From the NCBI RefSeq assembly GCF_014205055.1, contig NZ_JACHMS010000001.1:8274501-8338500 (forward strand): a DNA stretch of 64,000 bases, given 5' to 3'. Source of the DNA: Streptomyces luteogriseus. Lineage in GTDB: Bacteria > Actinomycetota > Actinomycetes > Streptomycetales > Streptomycetaceae. The notes beneath the pieces were generated by a model. It worked only from the letters and a program-made list of their open reading frames with translations. It was not told the origin of the DNA and searched no databases. The position numbers and the translations under genes were made by a program. Shown here piece by piece: positions 1-8,777 of the stretch (positions are counted from its first letter, which is position 1; the number at the start of each line of letters is the position of its first letter).

Positions 1-613
1 ACCACAGCACCACGGCCGGCAGGGTGGCGATGACCAGCATCCAGCGCCACACTCCGCCGGACTCGCCGCCGACCTGCGCGATGATCGCGTTGGAGGTGAA
101 GGCCAGCAGCTGACCGCTGACGATCATCAGTTCGTTGCGGGTGACGAGGGCACCGCGCCGCTCGGCGGGTGACACCTCCGCGAGGTACACCGGCACGGTC
201 ACCGAGGCACCGCCGACCGCGAGACCGAGCACGAACCGCGCCACGATCATCACGGCGGTCGTCGGGGCGAGCGTGCAGCCCAGAGCGCCGATGAAGAACA
301 GCACGGCCAGCAGCAGGATGGCGCGCCGCCTGCCGCGCGCGTCCGAGAGCCGGCCGCCGGTCACCGCGCCCAGCGCGGCACCCAGCAGCAGCGAGCTGGT
401 GACCATGCCCTCGGTGACCGGGGTCAGGCCGAGGTCCTCGGTCATGTAGGGCAGCGCGCCGTTGATGACGCCCGTGTCGTAGCCGAAGAGCAGGCCCCCG
501 AACGTGGCGATGACCGTGATGACCCGCAGCCGCCGGGAGACCGCCGTGGGGGCGTCGTCCTCCCCGACGGAGGCGGGGGTGGGGGCTGGTGTCGCGTCGT
601 CCCTGACGTCCAT
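1..613 (-). CDS. MFS sugar porter, myo-inositol transporter-like (3' end outside window)
   Basis: Proton-coupled uptake permease of the cytoplasmic membrane. The visible 204 N-terminal residues run MDVRDDATPA..., then the first helix with the sugar-porter signature GGLLFGYDTGVINGALP, the loop motif GGRLSDARGRR and a helix-4/5 motif PVYLAEVSPAERRG. From memory the stretch follows Bacillus IolT closely (PVTEG...SSLLLGAA, NELMI), so myo-inositol or a related polyol is the likely substrate. The start is ATG at 613, and the isomerase gene ends only 9 bases upstream, so the two are co-transcribed. The C-terminal half lies beyond the left edge. The family is certain; the substrate is inferred. Confidence 0.88.
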   Translation of the reverse strand, partial: MDVRDDATPAPTPASVGEDDAPTAVSRRLRVITVIATFGGLLFGYDTGVINGALPYMTEDLGLTPVTEGMVTSSLLLGAALGAVTGGRLSDARGRRRAILLLAVLFFIGALGCTLAPTTAVMIVARFVLGLAVGGASVTVPVYLAEVSPAERRGALVTRNELMIVSGQLLAFTSNAIIAQVGGESGGVWRWMLVIATLPAVVLW

Positions 614-622
614 GGCCGCTCC

Positions 623-1573
623 TTACCTGTCGATGTTCGGGCGCCGGGTACCCGACAGACCGCAGCCGGCCAGGTGCTCACGAGTGCCGATCGCGATGGG
701 CAGCGGCACCTCGGGAGCGCAGGGGTACAGGTCCTGCTCGACGATCACGAACAACTCGGCGCCCAGCCGGGCCAGTTCGGCGACCACGTCGGCCGGGTTC
801 GGCACCCCGGCAGGCGGCGAGACGCACACCCCGCGCCGCACGGCCTCACCGAACGACAGGCCCTCGGCGGCGACCTGGGCGAGGATCTCCGGGTCCATCT
901 GCTTGATGTGGACGTAGCCGACCCGCTCGCCGAAGCGGCGGATCAGATCGAGGTTGTCGCCGCCGCCGTACGCCACATGCCCGGTGTCGAGGCACAGGTT
1001 GGTGTAGCGGCTGTCGGACTCGTTCAGCAGCCGCTCGATCTCGGCTTGCGTCTGGAGGTGGCTGTCGGCGTGCGGATGGATCACCAGCCGCACGTCGTAC
1101 TCGTCCAGCAGCAGTCTGCCCAGACGGTCCGCGGCCCGTCCGAACCCGGCCCACTGCTCGGCGGTGAGTTCGGGCGACTCGGTGAACGCACCCGTCTTCT
1201 CGTCCCGGTACATCGGCGGGATGAAGACCAGGTGGTGCGCCCCCGCGGCAGCCGTCAACGCGGCGACCTGCCGGACATGGGCGAGCATCTCGTCCCACGC
1301 CTCGGGCCGGTGGAGTGCGCCGAAGGCGGTGCCGCCGGAGACCTTGAGCCCTCGTGCGTCCAGCTCGGCCTTCAGCCGCTGCGGGTCGGTGGGCAGGTAG
1401 CCGTACGGGCCGAGCTCCAGCCACGCGTAGCCGGCCCGGACCAGCTCGTCGAGAAAGCGGGTGTACGGCACCTGGTGCTCGTCCTCGGGGAACCAGACGC
1501 CCCAGGAGTCGGGGGCGGACCCGAGGCAGAGATTGCCGACTGTGGTACGGGGAGGGGGAGGCGCCGTTGCCAT
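623..1573 (-). CDS. sugar phosphate isomerase/epimerase family TIM-barrel protein (IolE/IolI-like)
   Basis: 316-residue AP-endonuclease-2-type TIM barrel. Proteins of this fold in inositol catabolism dehydrate (IolE) or isomerise (IolI) inososes using a divalent metal. Visible features are the start region SAPDSWGVWFPED, VIHPHADSHLQT (metal-ligand His), CLDTGHVAYGGGDN (Asp/His ligands), YVHIKQMDP and a late EQDLYP (Glu ligand). The ATG at 1573 has AAGGAC about 9 bases upstream. It heads a two-gene unit with the IolT-like porter, and a LacI-type palindrome lies 46 bases before its start. Whether it is a dehydratase, isomerase or epimerase cannot be told from sequence alone. Confidence 0.85.
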   Translation of the reverse strand: MATAPPPPRTTVGNLCLGSAPDSWGVWFPEDEHQVPYTRFLDELVRAGYAWLELGPYGYLPTDPQRLKAELDARGLKVSGGTAFGALHRPEAWDEMLAHVRQVAALTAAAGAHHLVFIPPMYRDEKTGAFTESPELTAEQWAGFGRAADRLGRLLLDEYDVRLVIHPHADSHLQTQAEIERLLNESDSRYTNLCLDTGHVAYGGGDNLDLIRRFGERVGYVHIKQMDPEILAQVAAEGLSFGEAVRRGVCVSPPAGVPNPADVVAELARLGAELFVIVEQDLYPCAPEVPLPIAIGTREHLAGCGLSGTRRPNIDR

Positions 1574-1618
1574 GGAGAGGTGTCCTTCGCGTGCGGTTTC
1601 CGCTGGCTGTCGCGCTCT

Positions 1619-1634
1619 ACTAGCGCGCTCTAGT
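1619..1634. promoter_or_regulatory. LacI-type operator, site 1
   Basis: Inverted repeat ACTAG-CGCGCT-CTAGT between the isomerase gene (start 1573, minus) and the lacI-family gene (start about 1762, plus). The same 16 bases occur at 3978-3993 before the binding-protein gene. An identical palindrome with a CG-rich centre at two neighbouring promoters is the usual arrangement for a local LacI-family repressor. Binding by the regulator encoded at 1762 is inferred. Confidence 0.75.
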
Positions 1635-1761
1635 TCGAGTACGATGACCCCTGTCCAAATGTCATGTCAATAGCCGGTCGCCGGGAGATCGCAGGATCCT
1701 CGTGCGAGGCCGGGTTCGGGGCACCCCGTAAGGTGTGCGGCGTCGGAGGGTGGGTTCACAG

Positions 1762-2799
1762 GTGGATGCATCGGGCAGGCAGCGGCCCACGATGGCGGAC
1801 GTCGCCGAGAAGGCGGGCGTCTCCCGCGCGCTCGTCTCGATCGTCTTCCGCAACCAGGCCGGAGCCGGCCGGGAGACCCGGGAACGGGTCCTGCGCGTGG
1901 CCGACGAGATCGGCTACCGCCCCGACAGCGCGGCCCGCCTGCTGGCCCGCGGCCGCAGCCGCACGCTCGGCGTCATGTTCACCGTGCAGCAGACCTTCCA
2001 CACGGACCTCATCACCGGCATCTACCCCGAGGCCGAACGGCTCGGCTACGACGTGCTGCTCTCCGGGGCGACCCGGGGTCGCAGCGAGGCCAAGGCGGTC
2101 GAGGCGCTGCTCAGTCACCGCTGTGAGGCGGTCATCCTGCTCGGCCCGGACGCCGAGTCCGCCTACCTGGACGAACTCGGGCAGCGCACGGTCGCCGTGT
2201 CGGTCAGCCGCCGGGTGCCCCACGCCCGGGTCGACTTCGTGCACACGGCCGAGGGCAAGGGCGTCCGGCAGGCCATGGACCACCTGGTGGAGCTGGGGCA
2301 CCGCCGGATCGTGCACATCGACGGCGGACGCGGCCCCGGCTCGGCGGAACGCCGGCGGGCCTACCGGGCCGCGATGCGCCGCCACGGGCTGGAGGCCGAG
2401 GCGCGGGTGATCCCCGGTCACCACACCGAGGACTCCGGCATCGAGACCGGCCGTCTGCTGCTGGCCGAACGGGACGGCGGGCAGCCGTTGCCGACGGCGG
2501 TCCTCGCCGGCAACGACCGGTGCGCGATGGGCCTGCTGATGGCCCTGACCCGGGCGGGCGTGGACGTCCCGCGCGACCTCTCCGTCGTCGGCTACGACGA
2601 CAGCCACCTCTCCCACCTGATGCCGATCGGCCTGACCACCGTCCGCCAGGACGCCGTCCTGATGGCCGAGCACGCCGTCCGTTTCGCCGTCGAGCGGCTG
2701 GAGAAGGGGGAACTGGAGCCGCGGGAGGCGGTGCTGGACCCCAAGCTCGTGGTGCGGGGGACGAGCGGGCCGGTCCCGAAGGAGCCGGTGCCGGCCTGA
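1762..2799 (+). CDS. LacI family transcriptional regulator
   Basis: DNA-binding repressor of about 345 residues. The N-terminal helix-turn-helix reads TMADVAEKAGVSRALVS, followed by the hinge GYRPDSAARLLARGRS. The rest is a periplasmic-binding-protein-like sensor with VLAGNDRCAMGLL, VVGYDDSHLSHL and TTVRQD. GTG at 1762 is preferred because GGAGGG lies about 11 bases upstream; an in-frame GTG at 1735 would add nine residues. It is divergent from the isomerase/porter unit and convergent with the binding-protein gene. The shared palindrome at both minus-strand promoters suggests it controls all of them, with the inducer probably an inositol-like sugar. Confidence 0.92.
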   Translation: MDASGRQRPTMADVAEKAGVSRALVSIVFRNQAGAGRETRERVLRVADEIGYRPDSAARLLARGRSRTLGVMFTVQQTFHTDLITGIYPEAERLGYDVLLSGATRGRSEAKAVEALLSHRCEAVILLGPDAESAYLDELGQRTVAVSVSRRVPHARVDFVHTAEGKGVRQAMDHLVELGHRRIVHIDGGRGPGSAERRRAYRAAMRRHGLEAEARVIPGHHTEDSGIETGRLLLAERDGGQPLPTAVLAGNDRCAMGLLMALTRAGVDVPRDLSVVGYDDSHLSHLMPIGLTTVRQDAVLMAEHAVRFAVERLEKGELEPREAVLDPKLVVRGTSGPVPKEPVPA

Positions 2800-2826
2800 C
2801 TCGGGTGCCCCCGCCGCCCGGTTCCG

Positions 2827-3831
2827 TCAGCGCGTGCCCTTCTTCGCGAACTCGGCGACGCTGTCGACGTTGTCCTTCGTGACGAACGCCGGTCCGGTGA
2901 GCACGGGCGCGGTACCGCCGCCGCTCACGTTGCCGTTGGTCCTGTACAGCCACAGCGCGTCCACGGCCAGGTAGCCCTGGAGGTAGGGCTGCTGGTCGAC
3001 GGCGAACTCGATGCTGCCGCCCTGGACGGCGCCGACGAGCTCCTTGTTGAGGTCGAACGTGGCGACCTTCGCCTTGCTGCCGGCGTCCTTCACCGACTGC
3101 ACGGCGGTCAGGGCGATCGGGGCGCCGAGCGTGACCACCTGGTCGATGGAGGAGTCCTTCTGGAGCTTGGCGGTCAGTGTCGACTTCACCGAGGGCATGT
3201 CCGTGCCGTTGACGTACAGGTTCTCCGTCGTGCCCTCGAAGCCCTTCTTCAGCCCGGCGCAGCGGGCCTCCAGGGCGACCTGGCCCTGCTCCTGGATGAC
3301 GCAGACGGCGTGCTTGGCCCCCAGCCGGTTGAGCCGCTCGCCGAACGCCTGCCCCGCGATGTTCTCGTCCTGGCCGAAGTACTCGAGCATGCCGAGCTCC
3401 TTCCAGTCGTCCAAGCCGGAGTTGAAGCCGACGACGGGGATGCCGGCCGCCTTGGCCTTCGCCACCACGCCCTTCATGGCGTCGGGCTTGGCGGCGGTGA
3501 GCGCGATGCCGTCGACCTTCTGGTCGATGGCGTTCTGCACGAGGTTGGCCTGGTTCCCGGCGACGGGGTCGCTGGAGTAGACGAGCTTGATGTTGTCCTT
3601 CGCCGCGGCGGCCTGGGCGCCCTTGCGGATCAGGTCCCAGAACGTGTCGCCCGGCGCCGCGTGGGTGACCAGGGCGACGGTCATCCGCGGGGTGGTGGCC
3701 TTGCCCGCGGCGGTGTCGGTGCCGCCGTCCTCGGACTTCTTCCCGCCGGAGCCGCTGGAGCAGCCCGCGGCGAGCAGGGCGCCGACGGCGACGGCGGTGG
3801 TCAGGGCGGCGGTTCTGCGGTGTCTGCGCAT
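2827..3831 (-). CDS. sugar ABC transporter substrate-binding lipoprotein (RbsB-like, orphan)
   Basis: 334-residue extracytoplasmic solute-binding protein of the Peripla_BP_4 (ribose/inositol) class. It has an RRHRR basic start, a hydrophobic signal and the lipobox LLAAGCSS, so it should be a lipoprotein on the outer face of the membrane. Typical lobes follow: MTVALVTHAAPGDTFWD, VGFNSGLDDWKE and VVTLGAPIALTAVQ. No permease or ATPase gene adjoins it; the next gene is the convergent lacI. It must therefore use components encoded elsewhere or act as a sensor. An operator identical to that before the isomerase lies about 150 bases upstream of the start. Confidence 0.9.
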   Translation of the reverse strand: MRRHRRTAALTTAVAVGALLAAGCSSGSGGKKSEDGGTDTAAGKATTPRMTVALVTHAAPGDTFWDLIRKGAQAAAAKDNIKLVYSSDPVAGNQANLVQNAIDQKVDGIALTAAKPDAMKGVVAKAKAAGIPVVGFNSGLDDWKELGMLEYFGQDENIAGQAFGERLNRLGAKHAVCVIQEQGQVALEARCAGLKKGFEGTTENLYVNGTDMPSVKSTLTAKLQKDSSIDQVVTLGAPIALTAVQSVKDAGSKAKVATFDLNKELVGAVQGGSIEFAVDQQPYLQGYLAVDALWLYRTNGNVSGGGTAPVLTGPAFVTKDNVDSVAEFAKKGTR

Positions 3832-3977
3832 GTCGGGTGCACCTCACTGTGCTGGGACGAGGGGGCCGCGCCCGGTCCGGGAGGCGGGCGGTGGGTGGGC
3901 GCCCGGGGCGGCGGCGGTCATGGGTGGTGCGGCGGTCCTGGATGCGGACCCCGTGTACTCGGTGACTGGAGCGCGCC

Positions 3978-3993
3978 ACTAGCGCGCTCTAGT
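3978..3993. promoter_or_regulatory. LacI-type operator, site 2
   Basis: The core is identical to the site at 1619-1634. Here the symmetry extends to 8-base arms, GCCACTAG and CTAGTGGC, around CGCGCT (3974-3997). It lies about 150 bases upstream of the binding-protein start on the minus strand, where a promoter is expected. Confidence 0.75.
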
Positions 3994-4061
3994 GGCAGGT
4001 ACTATGCGGCGGCCCCGGAGGGATGTCAACAGGTTTGTCAGGACGTACCAACAAAAGAGGA

Positions 4062-4101
4062 CCGCCCGTACGCACCGGTGGTGACCGGTGCGTACGGGCG
4101 G
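4062..4101. terminator. hairpin terminator, 18-bp perfect stem
   Basis: The arms at 4062-4079 and 4084-4101 are perfectly complementary, with GGTG in the loop. The hairpin lies 40 bases after the stop of the minus-strand VOC gene and before the promoter region of the binding-protein gene, so it should insulate the two. Confidence 0.8.
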
Positions 4102-4140
4102 CCTCGGGGCGGACGGTCGGGGACCGCCGGGCTCGGTCGT

Positions 4141-4551
4141 TCAGCTCTGTGCGCTGATGTTGACCATCCAGGGGACGCCGAAGCGGTCCGTGCACATGCC
4201 GAACACGTCGCCCCACATCTGCTTCTCCAGTGGCACCGACACCGAGCCGCCCTCGGACAGCTTCTCCCAGTAGCCGCGCAGCTCGGCGTCGTCGTCACCG
4301 CTCAGGCTCACGGAGTAGGAGCTGCCCCGCTCGGACTCCATGCCCGGCGGGTTGTCGGCACCCATCAGGGTGAAGCCGCCGGTGGTCTCCAGCATGCCGT
4401 GCATGATCTTGTCGGCGTTGGGGGCGTCCGCCTGCCCGAAGTCTCCGTAGCTGTTGAGGTCGAGCGTGCCGCCGAAGACCTCCTTGTAGAACTCCATCGC
4501 CTGCCGGGCGTCGCCGTTGAAGTTGAGGTATGGGTTGAGGCGCGCGGCCAT
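4141..4551 (-). CDS. VOC family protein (PhnB/glyoxalase-like)
   Basis: 136-residue vicinal-oxygen-chelate fold protein of the PhnB / 3-demethylubiquinone-methyltransferase-like group. It has the characteristic opening NPYLNFNGDARQAMEFYKEVF, a central GFTLMGADNP and the closing MWGDVFGMCTDRFGVPWMVN. These small cytoplasmic proteins are usually of unknown substrate, and many streptomycetes carry several. ATG at 4551 is chosen because GGGAGG lies just upstream; an upstream extension in this frame has no such site. It is monocistronic, with a strong hairpin after its stop. No reaction can be assigned. Confidence 0.88.
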   Translation of the reverse strand: MAARLNPYLNFNGDARQAMEFYKEVFGGTLDLNSYGDFGQADAPNADKIMHGMLETTGGFTLMGADNPPGMESERGSSYSVSLSGDDDAELRGYWEKLSEGGSVSVPLEKQMWGDVFGMCTDRFGVPWMVNISAQS

Positions 4552-4724
4552 GAGAACCTCCCAGAAGGGGGCAAAGGGTAGTTTCCGCGCAGCGTAGCGC
4601 CAGGCGCTGACAACGGCTCGTCGAGCGTGCCGGCGCCCGGGCGGGGCCAGGTGCCGCAGCGGCCGGTCCATCGTCAACCGCACTGCTAGCGTGGCCGCTT
4701 GAGCAGAGGGGGAGACGGCGGCTG

Positions 4725-5576
4725 ATGGCATCGACGTTCCGCATCGGCGGGGACCTGGACGTACGGCGGCTCGGTTTCGGAGCCATGCATCTGCCCACCG
4801 GGCCCGGTCCCGGCCGGGAGAACGCCCTGGCGGTGGCCCGGCGGGCCGTGGAGCTGGGCGTCACGCTGATCGACACGGCGCACCTGTACGGCGGCGGAGC
4901 CAACGAGGAACTCCTCGCCGAGGCCCTGCACCCCTACCCGGAGGGCCTGCTGATCACCACCAAGGTGGGTGTCGCGCGCACCGGCCCCGGCGGCGAGTGG
5001 AAGCTCGACGGACGGCCGCAGATCCTGCGCGACCAGGTCCGGCAGGCCCTGCGACGGCTGCGGACCGAGCGGATCGAACTGCTCCAGCTGCACCGCATCG
5101 ACCCCGACACGCCGCTCGCCGACCAGCTCGGCACGCTGCGCGAGCTCCAGACCGAGGGCCTGGTGGGCCGGATCGGGCTGTCGGAGGTCACCGTCGAAGA
5201 GCTGGAACGCGCCCGGGAGCTCGTCGACGTCGTGAGCGTGCAGAACCGCTACAACCTCCTCGACCGGGAGCACGAGGCGGTGCTGGACGCGTGCGCGGCC
5301 GCCGGGATCGCCTTCCTGCCGTGGCGGACGGTGGCCTGGGGGGACACGGGTTCCGAGGCCGGGATCGCCGCCGTCGCGGCCGAGCTCGGCGCCACGCCCA
5401 CGCAGGTCGCGCTCGCCTGGCTCCTCGACCGCGCCCCGGTCGTCCTGCCCATCCCGGGCACGGCCCGGATCGAGCACCTGGAGGAGAACCTCGCGGCGGC
5501 CGACCTGAAGCTGACACCCGCCCAGCGCGCCCGCCTCGACGGGGCGGCCGAGGGAGTGCGGGCCGGATCGGGCTGA
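4725..5576 (+). CDS. aldo/keto reductase
   Basis: 283-residue NADPH-dependent oxidoreductase with an (alpha/beta)8 barrel. It has the family start DVRRLGFGAMHLP, the catalytic Asp/Tyr motif LIDTAHLYGGGANEE, the catalytic Lys in LITTKVGV, LLQLHRID, VQNRYNLLDRE and the cofactor-binding end VVLPIPGTARIEHLEENLAA. GGGGGAGAC precedes the ATG at 4725. It is divergent from the VOC gene. It resembles the second aldo/keto reductase at 18720 in layout and motifs. The substrate is unknown. Confidence 0.92.
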   Translation: MASTFRIGGDLDVRRLGFGAMHLPTGPGPGRENALAVARRAVELGVTLIDTAHLYGGGANEELLAEALHPYPEGLLITTKVGVARTGPGGEWKLDGRPQILRDQVRQALRRLRTERIELLQLHRIDPDTPLADQLGTLRELQTEGLVGRIGLSEVTVEELERARELVDVVSVQNRYNLLDREHEAVLDACAAAGIAFLPWRTVAWGDTGSEAGIAAVAAELGATPTQVALAWLLDRAPVVLPIPGTARIEHLEENLAAADLKLTPAQRARLDGAAEGVRAGSG

Positions 5577-5658
5577 GGAGCCGCGAGGGCGATCTCCGCG
5601 CCTTGCACCGCACGCGCAGCCGATCGTCGGCCGGGACGAGCGGCGACCGGTCCCCTGC

Positions 5659-5678
5659 CCGGAGCGGAGGGGCTCCGG
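5659..5678. terminator. small GC-rich hairpin after aldo/keto reductase
   Basis: CCGGAGC and GCTCCGG flank a 6-base loop about 80 bases after the reductase stop, followed by a CTTTTC stretch. It is a plausible but weak terminator. Confidence 0.45.
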
Positions 5679-5785
5679 TCGAGCACCGGGCTTTTCGGCG
5701 CCGCAGCGCCGACGGGAGAGCGTGCGGGGGGACAGCGCGTCGGGCCCCCACGCCGCACGGCGTCCTCCGGCCGGCGCAAGCGGGC

Positions 5786-6016
5786 TCACGCCTCCTCGGG
5801 CGCTCCGCTGTTCCAGTCGTACGGGCCGCCGCCCTGCCACTCGATCAGCTCGGTGTCGTCGACGGCCGTGTCGGCCGTGGGCAGGCCCTCGCGGTGCAAC
5901 AGGTCCAGTACGTCGAAGAGGCTGTAGGCGACGCCCATGCGCTCGCCGCGGATGGTCACCAGCCGTCCGCCGTCCGTCGCGGGCGGCTGCACGACCACAG
6001 GGGGTTGACCGTCCAT
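5786..6016 (-). CDS. small hypothetical protein
   Basis: 76 residues beginning MDGQPPVVVQPPATDG, with a central RGERMGVAYSLFDVLDLLHREG and an acidic end. I do not recognise a domain. The predicted protein is soluble, with no signal peptide or membrane helix. Codon use fits a real gene, and the flanking reductase and hydrolase genes leave it as a single-gene unit. The ribosome binding site (GGTGGGG) is weak, so the start at 6016 is provisional. Confidence 0.6.
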   Translation of the reverse strand: MDGQPPVVVQPPATDGGRLVTIRGERMGVAYSLFDVLDLLHREGLPTADTAVDDTELIEWQGGGPYDWNSGAPEEA

Positions 6017-6196
6017 AGCCCCACCATGCTCCCGAAACGGCCGGTCCGCAGCTCGGTGGCGTCCAGAAGCGGTACGGACCCCTGCTCAGGCCTGGGGCCG
6101 GGCGCGCTGTCCGCCGGTGACAAGCCGCCATCCGGAAGCTGAGTTCTCATCAGCACTCCCTGAGAGCGGTCGTGCCACCGCCCTAGCGTCCGTGGC

Positions 6197-7918
6197 ATGG
6201 ACATGAACCGTACGTACAGAGGGAAGTGGCGCGGTGCCGTGCTCGCGGTACTGCTGACCGCCGGGACACTCACGGCCGCCGCTCCGGGCGCAGGCGCCGA
6301 GGGCACGCGCACCGAGACGCCGGTGCGGTCGACGTCACCCGTGACGGGGGTGACGGAGTCGACGGTGCGGGTGAAGGCGCCGCTGCCGGAGTCGGCCGGG
6401 CCCCGCCCCGAGGCCTGCGACTGGCTGTCGTACCTGCGCTACCGCTCCGCCGACGGGCCGTCCGCGTCGGCCGACGCGGACCGGATCCTCATCGCCCAGC
6501 CCGGCATCCTGGAAGGCGCGGGGGCGTTCGACAGCGTCGCCCGCAATACGGTCACGCGGGCCGCCGTGCAGGGGCAGCACATCGAGTTCTGGGCGCTGGA
6601 CCGGCGCTCCAACTGTCTGGAGGACCGCACCGGCATCGCCTCCGGCGACCAGCACACGGCCGTCGACTACTACTACCGCGGCAAGCAGGTCGGCGGCCGG
6701 ACCTTCGGCGGCTACACCGGCAACGCCCAGCTGGGCTGGATGGCGAAGCTCGGCATCGAGCAGACCGTACGCGACCAGTACGACCTGCTCACCGCCGAGT
6801 TGCCCTCCCCGGCACTGCGCAAGCGGAAGGTGCTGTGCGGCGGGCACTCGCTGGGCGGTGTCATCACCGGGTACTTCGCCGCGGCCGACTTCGACGGCAA
6901 CCGCGCCACCACGGCCGACGCCGGGTACAACCAGTGCGCCGGCTACTTCGCCCTCGACACGACCGTCTCCACCACGCTGGGCGACCTCAGCGGCAGCATC
7001 CCCGGCGACACCAACCTGCCCGACATCGGCCTCGGTTACGGCGTCGTGCAGGCCGGGCTGGACAGCGGGGTGCTGCCGCGCACCCTGTCCGCGCCGGTGC
7101 TGCTCAACCCCGAGACCATGACGCTGCTCGGCATCGCGGGCCTGGGCGCGCTGAAGGACCTCGACGGTGAGGCCGACCTGCTGGGCTATCTGCCCCGCAA
7201 CCTCAACATCGAGGCCACCAACCGCTTCCTCTTCGCCAAGGACACCGCCGCCTTCCTCAGCGGCTCGCCGTCGGTGAGGGACTTCCGGCTCACCAACGGC
7301 GCGGTGCTCGGGGCGCTGCTGGACGACAACTCCGTCCCGCTGGCGTTCCTGCAGACCAGTGTCGGCTTCTTCGACGGCGGACCGATCGCCGACAAGAGCT
7401 TCCCCGCCGCCAACGGGGGCGACGCCCGACCGGGGCTGTACGGGACCGCGTACAAGGCCATCCCGGACCGGCCGCACGGTCCGCTCTACACCTGGCGCAC
7501 CTACGACCGCGTCGGCGACGCGGACGACCCCGGCCACCGGTCGGCCGACGGCACCCCGTTCACCGGCGCCGGCGAAGAGGTCACCGACGTGCGGCAACTG
7601 GCCCGCAGCCTGGCCGAGCAGCCGCTGGACTTCACCGAGCAGTACTTCCCGACCAAGCTGGTCACGGACATCGAGCTGGCCACCTCACCGCAGGTGAAGA
7701 AGCTCGTCGTCCACCCCGAGGGGCTCAAGGCCAACCCGGTGCTCACCGTGCTCGCCGGTGAGGGCCTGCTGGCCGGGCGGGTCCCGGCCGACCTGCACCC
7801 GGTGGTCGCGGACGGCTACCAGCACCTCGACGTCCTGACCGCCGCGCCCGTGCAGAACAACGGCCGGCCGGAGCCCGTCTCCACCAGCCTCGCGGGCTTC
7901 GCACGGACACCACGCTAG
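6197..7918 (+). CDS. secreted alpha/beta hydrolase (lipase-like)
   Basis: 573-residue exported protein. It has a basic N-terminus, a hydrophobic core (AVLAVLLTAGTLTAAAPG) and a cleavage-like AGAEG. The catalytic domain carries an oxyanion-type region ILIAQPGILEGAGAFD, then the nucleophile elbow CGGHSLGGVITGYF at about residues 215-225. A long C-terminal half contains further conserved blocks (QTSVGFFDGG, YTWRTYDRVGDADDP, HPVVADGYQHLDVL, the last with a candidate catalytic His). This looks like an actinobacterial secreted lipase/esterase, but substrate and exact family are not certain. A terminator at 7940-7969 separates it from the convergent cutinase gene. Confidence 0.82.
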   Translation: MDMNRTYRGKWRGAVLAVLLTAGTLTAAAPGAGAEGTRTETPVRSTSPVTGVTESTVRVKAPLPESAGPRPEACDWLSYLRYRSADGPSASADADRILIAQPGILEGAGAFDSVARNTVTRAAVQGQHIEFWALDRRSNCLEDRTGIASGDQHTAVDYYYRGKQVGGRTFGGYTGNAQLGWMAKLGIEQTVRDQYDLLTAELPSPALRKRKVLCGGHSLGGVITGYFAAADFDGNRATTADAGYNQCAGYFALDTTVSTTLGDLSGSIPGDTNLPDIGLGYGVVQAGLDSGVLPRTLSAPVLLNPETMTLLGIAGLGALKDLDGEADLLGYLPRNLNIEATNRFLFAKDTAAFLSGSPSVRDFRLTNGAVLGALLDDNSVPLAFLQTSVGFFDGGPIADKSFPAANGGDARPGLYGTAYKAIPDRPHGPLYTWRTYDRVGDADDPGHRSADGTPFTGAGEEVTDVRQLARSLAEQPLDFTEQYFPTKLVTDIELATSPQVKKLVVHPEGLKANPVLTVLAGEGLLAGRVPADLHPVVADGYQHLDVLTAAPVQNNGRPEPVSTSLAGFARTPR

Positions 7919-7939
7919 CCCCGTCCGGTACGCACGCCC

Positions 7940-7969
7940 GGGGCCCGGGAGGTCATCCTCCCGGGCCCC
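7940..7969. terminator. bidirectional hairpin between lipase-like and cutinase genes
   Basis: A perfect 13-bp stem (7940-7952 with 7957-7969) and a TCAT loop sit in the 67-base gap between two convergent genes. Confidence 0.8.
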
Positions 7970-7985
7970 TTCGTGCCGGACGGGC

Positions 7986-8627
7986 TCAGAGCCTGCCCGC
8001 GGCGAACGTGGCCGCCTCCTCGGCGTCGTCCCGGTAGCTCAGGTGCGCCCCGACGTCGCCCCCGCCGTTCTCGCAGACGGGGTCGCCCTTGGCGCAGAGG
8101 TCGAGGGTGCGGCTCTGGTAGGTGCCGGTGACGCTCTTGCCGAGGGCCCGGATCGGATTGCCGAACAGCAGCACCGCGGCCACCTTCGGCTCGACCGCGG
8201 CGGGCAGGGTGGCCACGATGGGGCTGCCGACCACCGCACCGGCGCTGCTGATGCCGATGGAGTTGTCGACGACGTTCGCGCCCTGCGAATAGCCGACGAG
8301 AACGAACTTCTGACTCGGGCAGGCGGCGGCCTGGCTCTTCACATGGTTCACCAGATCCAGATTGCCCTGTGCCGCGGACGTGGGGGAGAGGTCGGCGGGA
8401 TAGTTCACCTTGTAGCTGGTCACGTTCTTGCCCGCCGCCTTCTTCTGCAGGGCGGAATACACCGGGTCGCCGACGATGAAGCCGAGCGTGCCCGGCTCGA
8501 AGGTGCCGCGGGCCGCGACGACCTCGACGTCCGAGCAGGCCGCGGCCATGGCCGGGGGAGCCGAGAGGGTGGCGAGCCCGGCCCCGCCGGCCAGGGACAG
8601 CGCCGCGAGACACATACGGATACGCAT
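7986..8627 (-). CDS. secreted cutinase family esterase
   Basis: 213-residue exported serine esterase. It has the signal peptide MRIRMCLAALSLAGG...AMAAACSD, then VVAARGTFEPGT (cutinase oxyanion region), the nucleophile motif VLVGYSQGANVVD and the acid/base region LCAKGDPVCENGG...HLSYRD. The four Cys positions suit two disulfides. ATG at 8627 follows GGAGGATCCCCC; longer in-frame starts lack this site. In mycobacteria a cutinase-like gene (Rv3802c) lies inside the mycolate locus. Here the gene is two positions downstream of the Ag85-like esterase on the same strand, but 150 bases from its neighbour, so a shared role is inferred. It may simply be a free-standing lipid or cutin esterase. Confidence 0.9.
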   Translation of the reverse strand: MRIRMCLAALSLAGGAGLATLSAPPAMAAACSDVEVVAARGTFEPGTLGFIVGDPVYSALQKKAAGKNVTSYKVNYPADLSPTSAAQGNLDLVNHVKSQAAACPSQKFVLVGYSQGANVVDNSIGISSAGAVVGSPIVATLPAAVEPKVAAVLLFGNPIRALGKSVTGTYQSRTLDLCAKGDPVCENGGGDVGAHLSYRDDAEEAATFAAGRL

Positions 8628-8777
8628 GGGGGATCCTCCGCGTGGAAAGGCGCGTGAAACGCCTTCGAAAAAGGACGCCCCGAACGTATGGGCTTTCTCT
8701 CGCATGCTGTTATGGACGGGATTATGGAAACCCCGCAGATTTTTATCGCCGATTGAGCAAGAGCCTGAATGCGGACG

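Noticed and set aside
2827..3831. Binding protein as part of a complete ABC importer operon
   Set aside because: The neighbours are a convergent lacI and a terminator-insulated VOC gene; no permease or ATPase is present.
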